From CAYTRP01 sp964625145 (GTDB lineage: Bacteria > Sumerlaeota > Sumerlaeia > SLMS01 > JAHLLQ01), in the NCBI GenBank assembly GCA_964625145.1, contig CAZVAQ010000095.1, positions 1 to 13,348 on the forward strand: 13,348 bases of DNA. The letters run 5' to 3'. Of this stretch, positions 1 through 5,726 are shown in pieces. The notes below the pieces were generated by a model, which saw only the letters and a program-made list of their open reading frames with translations, did no database searches and was not told the DNA's origin. Position numbers and translations under genes: made by a program. Position 1 is the first letter of the stretch; each line of letters opens with the position of its first letter.

Positions 1-7
1 CCTCGCC

Positions 8-39
8 TTGACCCCAGCAAAACCTTCGGCACCGATAAT
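8..39 (+). promoter_or_regulatory. weak candidate promoter for the amidase gene
   Basis: A TTGACC (8-13, five of six to the -35 consensus) is followed by GATAAT (34-39, five of six to the -10 consensus). The spacer is 20 bp, longer than the usual 16-18 bp, so the pair may be chance. The position about 50 bases before the amidase start is reasonable. Upstream sequence is cut off by the window edge. Confidence 0.25.
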
Positions 40-90
40 CCCACAATCCCCCGATGCACCGCCATCCCCATGCGACTGAAGGGTCCATCC

Positions 91-1206
91 ATGAGTCCAT
101 CCCGTTTGTTGTCCACCATCTCGCTGGGTCTAGCCGCAGTGGCCCTGACTGTTGGCTGCAGCCATGCACCAAAATCCGCCGACGTTCTCCCCGGAGAGGG
201 AGGATGGAAGTGGCAACTCACAGCGCCTCCGCCACCACCCATGGGCTGGGTCGAGGCAGGCCATTTCACCGTGGCATCGCGAACCTTTGATTCAGTGGAT
301 GCGATCACCATCCACACCACCGAGGGCGGCTATCGCGACGAGCTCTCCCTGGAGGAGAACTTCCAGCGCACGTTCGTGGGGAACATCAACTACTTCAAGG
401 GGAACGACCGCAACGTCAGCGCGCACTATGTCGTCGGACACAAGGGCGACATCTGCTGGATGGTGGACGAGGGGCATGTCGCGCACACGCAGACTTACTA
501 CAACCATCGCGGCTTTGGCATCGAATGCGCCGGTTGGGGACGTTTCCCGGAAACGTGGACGCCCGAGCGCATGGACGCGTTGGTGAACCTGTGCGCGTAT
601 CTGTGCGTGAAGTGGCACATCCCCGCCTACCAGCCGGAAGGCACCGCCTACGAAGGTCCGTACAGCATCCAGACCGGCCCGGATGAGTATCGCTTCAACG
701 GCCCCGGCCTTGTCGGTCATTACCAAGTACAGCCGTGGAACAAGTCCGACCCGGGCCCGCATTTCGACTGGGACACGTTCACCGAACGCGTGCGCGAACG
801 GATCCGCGAGTATGGCCACGAGCCGATTCCGCTCCCCCCGGGAACGCCACCCCTGCCTGACGGCCAATCCGTCGCGGCCGAGATTGTTGGTGATACGGTG
901 ACCGTGGACCAACCGTTTGTGTACCGGCTGACGGTCATCGCGCCTGGTGCGGAATCCCTCGGTGAAGCCGACGTCACGTTCCCGACGCTCAACAACGTGG
1001 CCTTTGCCAGCCGCACAACGGATCCGAAGCGCATTGCCGTCGCTCCGGGAAAGGCCGTCTACGAATTCACCGCCGTCGCCACCGCCCCCCGCACGTTCAC
1101 CATCATCCCTCCCAAAGTGCGCTTGAACGGAAATTGGTACGACCCCGGCACGATCCGCGTGTCGGTCAAGGAGGCAGAAGCCACAACCGTTGCACAGTCG
1201 AACTGA
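91..1206 (+). CDS. lipoprotein N-acetylmuramoyl-L-alanine amidase (Amidase_2/AmpD-like) with C-terminal beta-sandwich-like domain
   Basis: Predicted to cleave the bond between N-acetylmuramic acid and L-alanine in peptidoglycan fragments, from a lipid-anchored position in the envelope. With the start at 91 the protein has 371 residues. A hydrophobic signal (residues 5-22) ends in a lipobox LTVGC with lipidated Cys23. The amidase domain covers roughly 55-240. The zinc ligands expected by analogy with AmpD are His75 (in TIHTT), His210 (in VGHYQ) and Asp220 (in KSDPGPHFDW); Glu145 lies in the conserved GIE stretch. A proline-rich linker (248-257) leads to a beta-rich domain (260-371) resembling BatD-type oxygen-tolerance repeats, an unusual partner for this family. 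The start at 91 is preferred over ATG at 70 because GAAGGG lies at 78-83, seven bases before it, and because it gives a normal signal peptide. The amidase call is firm; the C-terminal domain assignment rests on pattern resemblance. Confidence 0.87.
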   Translation: MSPSRLLSTISLGLAAVALTVGCSHAPKSADVLPGEGGWKWQLTAPPPPPMGWVEAGHFTVASRTFDSVDAITIHTTEGGYRDELSLEENFQRTFVGNINYFKGNDRNVSAHYVVGHKGDICWMVDEGHVAHTQTYYNHRGFGIECAGWGRFPETWTPERMDALVNLCAYLCVKWHIPAYQPEGTAYEGPYSIQTGPDEYRFNGPGLVGHYQVQPWNKSDPGPHFDWDTFTERVRERIREYGHEPIPLPPGTPPLPDGQSVAAEIVGDTVTVDQPFVYRLTVIAPGAESLGEADVTFPTLNNVAFASRTTDPKRIAVAPGKAVYEFTAVATAPRTFTIIPPKVRLNGNWYDPGTIRVSVKEAEATTVAQSN

Positions 1207-1244
1207 TCGATCAACCAACCACGCAAACCACGTCCGGATACGAC

Positions 1245-1280
1245 AACAGGGGGTCGGCTCTCGCCGACCCCCTGTTTCTA
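1245..1280. terminator. hairpin between convergent amidase and gdhA genes, probable bidirectional terminator
   Basis: A perfect 14-bp stem pairs 1245-1258 with 1263-1276 around a TCTC loop. It sits in the 93 bases between the stop of the amidase gene and the stop of gdhA, where convergent genes need termination. The T-tracts on either side are short (TTTCTA on the + side), so intrinsic termination may be partial. Confidence 0.7.
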
Positions 1281-1299
1281 TTGGACTCGATCCGCCCCT

Positions 1300-2679
1300 T
1301 CAGTTCACCCCATACGCCAACATCGCCCTCGCGACCTTCATGAACCCGGCCAAGTTCGCGCCTCTCACATAATCGACTTTGTCGTCGACGGTGCCGTGCT
1401 CGATGCATTGGGCGTGGATTCGGCGCATGATGTCCTGCAACTTCTGGTCAACTTCCTCGCGCGGCCAACTCATCCGCAGTGCATTCTGCGATTGCTCCAA
1501 CCCGCTGACCGCCACACCGCCCGCATTCGCCGCTTTCCCCGGCGCGAAGAGCACACCGGCCTTCTGAAAGACGCGGACCGCCGCCGTGGAGCTCGGCATG
1601 TTGGCGCCTTCCACCACCGCCATCACGCCCTCCTTCACCATGCGCTTGGCGTCATCGCCGGATATCTCGTTCTGTGTCGCGCACGGCAACGCCACGTCGC
1701 ACGGCAGACCCGCGCTCCACGGACTGGCGCCTTCATGGAAAGTCGCATGGGGAAACTTGCGGACGTATTCCGCGATGCGGCCGCGACGGCGTTCCTTCAA
1801 TTCCCGGATCCAAGCCAACTTCTCCGTGTTGATCCCATCGGGATCATGGATGAAGCCGCCGGAATCGGACATGCAGATGACCGTGGCGCCCAGTTCGATC
1901 GACTTCTCCACCGCATAAGTCGACACGTTGCCCGAGCCACTGACAGCGACCTTGCGCTTGTGGAGCGAGCTCCCCGCGTGCCGCAGCATGTGTTCGGCAA
2001 AATAGACCGTGCCGTATCCTGTCGCTTCCGGGCGAATCAGCGATCCGCCGTATTCAATGCTCTTCCCCGTGATGGCACCGGTGAAGCGATTCGTCAGGCG
2101 CTTGTACATGCCGAACAAGTACGCGATCTCGCGCGCGCCCACGCCGATGTCACCGGCGGGGATGTCGGTATCCGCGCCGATGTGGCGGTGCAGCTCGATC
2201 ATGAACGAATGGCAGAAGCGCATGACCTCGCGGTCGCTCTTCCCCTTTGGGTCAAAATCGGAACCGCCCTTGGCGCCTCCCATGGGCAGGCCGGTCAGCG
2301 CGTTCTTGAACGTCTGTTCAAAGCCCAGGAACTTCAGGATGGACTCATTGACCGAGGGATGAAACCGCAGGCCCCCCTTGTAGGGGCCGATGGCACTGTT
2401 GAACTGCACCCGCCAACCGCGATTGATCCGGATGTTGCCGTTGTCGTCCTCCCAGATGATTCGAAAGACGATGATCCTTTCCGGTTCGACCATCTGCTCC
2501 AGGATCTGCGCCTTGCCGTACTCAGGGTTTGCCAGGATGTACGGCATGATGGATTCGGCGACTTCATGCACCGCTTGCTGGAACTCCGATTCGCCGGGAT
2601 TGCGCTTTTTCACTCCATTCATGAAGGACTGGACTGCTCTGCGGACATCGGACTTCGACGGACTGGACGTCTTGGACAT
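1300..2679 (-). CDS. gdhA: NADP-type glutamate dehydrogenase
   Basis: Catalyses reductive amination of 2-oxoglutarate with ammonium to glutamate in the cytosol, assimilating nitrogen. The 459-residue length fits the small hexameric class (about 450). Visible landmarks are the substrate region PYKGGLRFHPSVN (99-111), the catalytic-lysine motif GLPMGGAKGGSDFDPKGKS (130-148, lysine at 137), the acidic AGDIGVG segment with Asp177, and the Rossmann loop VSGSGNVSTYA (246-256). The sequence resembles bacterial NADP-dependent enzymes, but cofactor choice is inferred from family, not from a decisive residue. The ATG at 2679 is preceded on the minus strand by AAAAGG about six bases away, a fair ribosome-binding site. 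It is divergent from the metal ABC genes and ends at the shared hairpin at 1245-1276. No frameshift or missing segment is seen. Confidence 0.96.
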   Translation of the reverse strand: MSKTSSPSKSDVRRAVQSFMNGVKKRNPGESEFQQAVHEVAESIMPYILANPEYGKAQILEQMVEPERIIVFRIIWEDDNGNIRINRGWRVQFNSAIGPYKGGLRFHPSVNESILKFLGFEQTFKNALTGLPMGGAKGGSDFDPKGKSDREVMRFCHSFMIELHRHIGADTDIPAGDIGVGAREIAYLFGMYKRLTNRFTGAITGKSIEYGGSLIRPEATGYGTVYFAEHMLRHAGSSLHKRKVAVSGSGNVSTYAVEKSIELGATVICMSDSGGFIHDPDGINTEKLAWIRELKERRRGRIAEYVRKFPHATFHEGASPWSAGLPCDVALPCATQNEISGDDAKRMVKEGVMAVVEGANMPSSTAAVRVFQKAGVLFAPGKAANAGGVAVSGLEQSQNALRMSWPREEVDQKLQDIMRRIHAQCIEHGTVDDKVDYVRGANLAGFMKVARAMLAYGVN

Positions 2680-2786
2680 CGATTACCTTTTCTCGGGGGG
2701 GGAAGACAGGGTGAGGATGGGTGCCCCTCGCGGGGGGCCAGTGATGCTGTGCAGGCAGAGCGCGCGCGACAACCGGAATGCTCCCA

Positions 2787-2802
2787 GATTTCCTTGGAAA
2801 TC
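2787..2802. promoter_or_regulatory. perfect 7-2-7 dyad, candidate operator
   Basis: GATTTCC at 2787-2793 and GGAAATC at 2796-2802 form a perfect inverted repeat with a two-base centre. It is AT-rich relative to its GC-rich surroundings and lies between two divergent promoters, 85 bases before the metal importer start. Dyads of this size suit dimeric helix-turn-helix metalloregulators of the Fur or DtxR/MntR families, but no regulator can be assigned. Confidence 0.45.
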
Positions 2803-2848
2803 CCGCCCCACCAGGCCGGCGGATCCTCCCCATGGCACACCGGTGGCA

Positions 2849-2878
2849 TTGACAGCGCCCCGGCGCCGGGCGCCTAAC
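2849..2878 (+). promoter_or_regulatory. candidate promoter of the metal ABC operon with GC palindrome in the spacer
   Basis: A perfect -35 hexamer TTGACA (2849-2854) is followed after 18 bp by CCTAAC (2873-2878), only three of six to the -10 consensus. A perfect palindrome CCCGGCGCCGGG (2859-2870) fills the spacer. Transcription from here would begin within a few bases of the ATG at 2886, giving a leaderless message. No Shine-Dalgarno sequence precedes that ATG, which fits. Confidence 0.35.
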
Positions 2879-2885
2879 AGCCGCC

Positions 2886-3626
2886 ATGAACACGGAGATC
2901 CTGCGCTTCGAAGACATCACAGTTCACTACGGCAACGTGACCGCGCTGGATGACTTCTGCGCGGCCATCCCCTGCAGCAGCATGACGGCGATCTGCGGCC
3001 CCAACGGCGCGGGAAAGAGCACCCTACTGCGCGTGGCCATGGGATGGCTCTCTCCCGGCGGCGGAAAGGTCTTCCTCGGCGACGATCACATCGGGCATCA
3101 TCATCCGCGCCTGGCCTACCTGCCCCAGCAGACGCGCGTGGATCTGGATTTCCCCATCACCGTCCGCGAAGTGGTCGAGCAGGGCCGCTTCCCGGTCCTT
3201 GGCATGTGGTCTCCCTTCCGGGCGGAGGATCGCGCCATGGTCGACCGCGCCATGGAGGAGCTGGGCATCACCAGCCTCGCCCGGCGGCCCATCGGTGCCC
3301 TCTCCGGTGGCCAGCGCCAACGCGTGTTCCTCGCACGCGCCCTTGCCCAGGGGGCCGACATCTTCCTGCTCGACGAACCTTTCGACGGCCTCGACGCAAA
3401 GGCCATGCATCAACTGTTGGACACGCTGGCGCAATGGATCACGCATCATCGCACGGTCGTGGCGGTGGTGCATGATCTCGATCTGGTCCGGCGCGCATTT
3501 CCGCGCAGCATCCTGATGAACCGAAAGCTGATCGCGGAAGGCTCCACGGCGGAGGTGCTGACGGACGAGGCCGTTGCGGAGACCTACGGCTGGCGCCCCG
3601 TCACGGTGGGAGCTGACCATGAGTGA
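2886..3626 (+). CDS. metal (Zn/Mn/Fe-type) ABC transporter ATP-binding protein
   Basis: ATPase subunit of a high-affinity metal importer; it hydrolyses ATP on the cytoplasmic face to drive uptake through the permease encoded next door. The 246 residues contain every ABC motif: Walker A GPNGAGKS (38-45), Q-loop region YLPQQTRVDLDFP (78-90), signature LSGGQRQR (139-146), Walker B IFLLDEP (159-165) and the H-loop histidine at 196 (VVHDLD). The Q-loop segment followed by ITVREVVEQGRF is characteristic of the ZnuC/MntB/SitB group. Which metal is carried cannot be read from the ATPase. No ribosome-binding site precedes the ATG, and the start may be used on a leaderless mRNA. The 3' end overlaps the permease gene by 8 bases, showing an operon. 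No solute-binding protein gene is adjacent. Confidence 0.9.
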   Translation: MNTEILRFEDITVHYGNVTALDDFCAAIPCSSMTAICGPNGAGKSTLLRVAMGWLSPGGGKVFLGDDHIGHHHPRLAYLPQQTRVDLDFPITVREVVEQGRFPVLGMWSPFRAEDRAMVDRAMEELGITSLARRPIGALSGGQRQRVFLARALAQGADIFLLDEPFDGLDAKAMHQLLDTLAQWITHHRTVVAVVHDLDLVRRAFPRSILMNRKLIAEGSTAEVLTDEAVAETYGWRPVTVGADHE

Positions 3627-4488
3627 CCTGTTCGCGCCGCTTCTGGAGCCATTCCAGTATTCATTCATGCTCAAGGCCCTCGCCGTCTCCGTCATGATGG
3701 GCGTCAGCGGCGGGATGTTGGGATGCGTGCTGTTGATGCGGCGCATGGCCTTGATGGGCGATGCCCTGGCCCACAGTCTGCTGCCGGGACTGGCCATCGC
3801 CTACCTGCTGTTCGGCGACAACACGTGGGGATTGTTGGCGGGCGCGATTGTCGCCGGTTGCCTGACCGCAGCGGGCAGCGCCGCCATCAGCCGGCTGACG
3901 CGCGTGAAGGAAGACGCCGCCTTCGCCGCGCTGTTCATCCTTTTCTTTGGCAGCGGCATCGCCCTCATCAGCGCCTCGCGAACCATCCGCATCGACCTCA
4001 TGCAGTTCCTGTTCGGTAATGTGCTCGGCGTGGGGACCAGCGACCTGTGGCTGGCGGCCATTGCCAGCAGCGTCACCGTCATGGCATTCGCGTTGTTCTA
4101 TCGCGCAATCGCCATCGAGGCCTTCGACCCGGTCTTCTATCGCTCCTCGCGGCGCAGCGGCGGCGTGCTGCACGTGGGCCTGCTGGGCTTGGTTGTGCTC
4201 AACCTTGTCGCGGCGCTCCAGGCGATGGGCATTGTCCTCGCGCTGGGGCTCTTTCTGCTTCCGGCGGTGACGGCGTTCCTCTGGTGCCGCACGTGGGGGA
4301 TGATGCTTGCCACTTCATCGATCGTGGCCGGAGCGGGCAGTGTCATCGGCCTCGTTGCCAGCTATCATCTGGGGATTGCGTCGGGGCCGTGCATCGTCGG
4401 CGTGCTGGGCGTCGTCTTCCTGTACTCGCTGCTGGCCGCCCCGCGGCCCAGTCGTGTCCGCGGCAAGGCCGTTCCAAAGGCCGCTTGA
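3619..4488 (+). CDS. metal ABC transporter permease (ABC-3 family)
   Basis: Membrane subunit forming the translocation path of a Zn/Mn/Fe-type importer, partner of the preceding ATPase. It has 289 residues, normal for the family, with about eight hydrophobic helices spread from residue 18 to 275. The conserved loop GDALAHSLLPG (47-57) is the hallmark seen near the N-terminus of ZnuB/MntC/SitC-type permeases. The start at 3619 is chosen because GGGAG lies six bases upstream (3608-3612) and ATGAGTGA overlaps the ATPase stop by 8 bases, implying translational coupling; an in-frame start at 3574 would give a longer overlap and lacks this site. The metal is not determined. The neighbouring aldolase gene is convergent, so the transport operon ends here with only two genes. 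Confidence 0.9.
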   Translation: MSDLFAPLLEPFQYSFMLKALAVSVMMGVSGGMLGCVLLMRRMALMGDALAHSLLPGLAIAYLLFGDNTWGLLAGAIVAGCLTAAGSAAISRLTRVKEDAAFAALFILFFGSGIALISASRTIRIDLMQFLFGNVLGVGTSDLWLAAIASSVTVMAFALFYRAIAIEAFDPVFYRSSRRSGGVLHVGLLGLVVLNLVAALQAMGIVLALGLFLLPAVTAFLWCRTWGMMLATSSIVAGAGSVIGLVASYHLGIASGPCIVGVLGVVFLYSLLAAPRPSRVRGKAVPKAA

Positions 4489-4493
4489 AGCAT

Positions 4494-4526
4494 CACAAAA
4501 GAAAAGCCGCCGGTTGCCCGGCGGCT
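4494..4526 (-). terminator. rho-independent terminator of the aldolase gene
   Basis: A perfect 9-bp GC-rich stem (4505-4513 with 4518-4526, loop TTGC) is followed on the minus strand by TTTTCTTTTG (4495-4504). That is a classic intrinsic terminator, 32 bases past the aldolase stop. Read on the + strand it may also stop transcripts from the permease gene, but there the T-run is missing. Confidence 0.85.
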
Positions 4527-4557
4527 CCTCCCTCCCTCCAGCAAACTGCAAACTGCG

Positions 4558-5481
4558 TCACTTCTTCTGGGCGGCGTACTCGGCCTTGATTTGCTCGAGG
4601 CTGCGCGGCTCGTAATCCTTGCCGTGTCCCGCCTGGCCAAAGTCGATCATCTTGCCCTTGATGAGTTCGTAGAGCGCCTCGCGTGCGGGCCCAAGCCAAT
4701 CGCGCGGATCGAACTTCTCGGGNNNNNNNNNNNNNNNNNNNNNNNNNNNNNNNNNNNNNNNNNNNNNNNNNNNNNNNNNNNNNNNNNNNNNNNNNNNNNN
4801 NNNNNNNNNNNNNNNNNNNNNNGCCTCGATCTTCTCGATGCGGTCCAGCGCCAGACGCGGCGGCAGGGCGTTGCCGTCCTTGTCATAGCGCATCGTCTTG
4901 TACGCGCCGTGGCTGGTTCCGATGGCCAGCGCCAGACAGTCGATGCCGGTCTTCTTCACGAAGTCCACCGCCTGCTCCGGATCGGTCAGGTGTGTGGTAT
5001 CATCCACCGCGAGGCCGGCACCATGGCCGTCCTCGATGCCGCCAAGGGCACCCAGTTCACCTTCGACGCTGACGCCGCGGGCATGGGCCAGCTCAACGAC
5101 CTTCGCCGTCACTTCCACGTTGTACTCATAGCTGGCGATTGTCTTGCCGTCGGCCATGAGCGAGCCGTCCATCATGACCGATGTGAAGCCCAGGTCCATG
5201 GCCTGCACGCAGGTCTCGGGCGAGTTGCCGTGATCAAGATGCAGCACGACCTTCACGTCGGGATGGCGGATGACGGCCGCCTCCATCAGCTTCTTGAGGT
5301 AAACCATGTCGCTGTACTTCAGGGCGCCACGGCTGGCTTGGATGATGACCGGCGCGTCCAGCTCCTCGGCCGCGCGCATGATGGCCTGAATCTGCTCCAT
5401 GTTGTTAACATTGAATGCGCCGACCCCGTAGCCACCTTTGGCAGCTTCTTCCAGCGCTTGCTTCATCGAGACTAAAGGCAT
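4558..5481 (-). CDS. fba: class II fructose-bisphosphate aldolase, interrupted by an assembly gap
   Basis: Splits fructose 1,6-bisphosphate into glyceraldehyde 3-phosphate and dihydroxyacetone phosphate in glycolysis, and does the reverse in gluconeogenesis; it is a zinc enzyme. Visible are the N-terminal GYGVGAFNVNN (17-27), VLHLDHGNSPET (79-90) with catalytic Asp83 and zinc ligand His84, VEGELG (139-144), and TSHGAYK (189-195) with zinc ligand His191. The third zinc histidine (HGSS-type motif) and the NVDTD-type phosphate site should lie inside the N run. After the gap a clear 54-residue C-terminus follows (PEKFDPRDW onward). The start at 5481 has AGAGG upstream on the minus strand; extension to 5706 adds sequence without family resemblance. 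Only 273 residues are readable against about 340-350 usual for this subfamily. Family assignment is firm and the gene is probably intact in the organism. Confidence 0.93.
   Translation of the reverse strand: MPLVSMKQALEEAAKGGYGVGAFNVNNMEQIQAIMRAAEELDAPVIIQASRGALKYSDMVYLKKLMEAAVIRHPDVKVVLHLDHGNSPETCVQAMDLGFTSVMMDGSLMADGKTIASYEYNVEVTAKVVELAHARGVSVEGELGALGGIEDGHGAGLAVDDTTHLTDPEQAVDFVKKTGIDCLALAIGTSHGAYKTMRYDKDGNALPPRLALDRIEKIEXXXXXXXXXXXXXXXXXXXXXXXXXXXXXXXXXXPEKFDPRDWLGPAREALYELIKGKMIDFGQAGHGKDYEPRSLEQIKAEYAAQKK
4723..4822. other. 100-N assembly gap inside fba
   Basis: Exactly 100 unknown bases. The two flanks of the aldolase are in frame across this length, but 100 is a common placeholder size and the missing family segment suggests the real stretch is longer. 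Confidence 0.95.
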
Positions 5482-5503
5482 GGGAAACCTCTTGGAGAAG
5501 TGT

Positions 5504-5522
5504 TGTCGCCTCTGGTGCGACA
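5504..5522 (-). promoter_or_regulatory. inverted repeat in the fba leader
   Basis: TGTCGC (5504-5509) and GCGACA (5517-5522) form a perfect 6-bp dyad with a 7-base loop, ending 23 bases before the aldolase start. It could be an mRNA hairpin near the ribosome-binding site or a protein-binding site. Nothing in the sequence decides between these. Confidence 0.3.
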
Positions 5523-5531
5523 TTGCGGACA

Positions 5532-5561
5532 AACATTGGCGCAAGATGGCGCGGAGGTCAA
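5532..5561 (-). promoter_or_regulatory. candidate fba promoter
   Basis: On the minus strand, TTGACC (5561-5556, five of six to consensus) and AATGTT (5537-5532, three of six) are separated by 18 bp. This would start transcription roughly 45 bases before the fba ATG and place the inverted repeat at 5504-5522 in the leader. The -10 match is poor. Confidence 0.3.
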
Positions 5562-5587
5562 GAGGTACCGGGTGGGAGCGGTGTAAG

Positions 5588-5616
5588 TTGTTTGGAATCA
5601 GTGGAATAAAGATAAT
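5588..5616 (+). promoter_or_regulatory. candidate promoter of the ATPase/TOPRIM-like operon
   Basis: TTGTTT (5588-5593) and GATAAT (5611-5616, five of six to the -10 consensus) are separated by exactly 17 bp in a locally AT-rich patch. Transcription would start near 5623 and leave a leader of about 100 bases before the ATG at 5727. The -35 match is moderate. A G-rich stretch with three G-tracts (5653-5677) lies in this leader. Confidence 0.45.
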
Positions 5617-5726
5617 CTCCTCTGTCGGTGGAGTTAGGCTTGGCGCCCAGCAGGGGGACAGGGGGGTGACAACTGGGCTCGACACCGCCGCATGATCCAC
5701 TAACATTCCAAGTAGGAGAGTAGCAC

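Larger units (their letters stand above)
2680..2885. promoter_or_regulatory. divergent gdhA / metal-transporter control region
   Basis: This 206-bp gap carries the start regions of both divergent genes. It holds a dyad GATTTCC-TT-GGAAATC (2787-2802), a TTGACA hexamer (2849-2854) followed by the 12-bp palindrome CCCGGCGCCGGG (2859-2870), and four G-tracts on the + strand (2695-2737). Parts of it are listed separately. No convincing small ORF was found. Confidence 0.6.

Noticed and set aside
292..1218. 308-codon open frame antisense to the amidase gene
   Set aside because: Covers the conserved amidase domain on the opposite strand and has no motif of its own.
1396..2877. 493-codon open frame on the + strand, antisense to gdhA
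   Set aside because: It mirrors gdhA, which is clearly real; the translation is rich in Arg, His and Ala with no recognisable domain, as expected for a shadow frame in GC-rich DNA.
5482..5706. N-terminal extension of the aldolase
   Set aside because: The added residues show no family resemblance, while 5481 has a ribosome-binding site and gives the canonical N-terminus.
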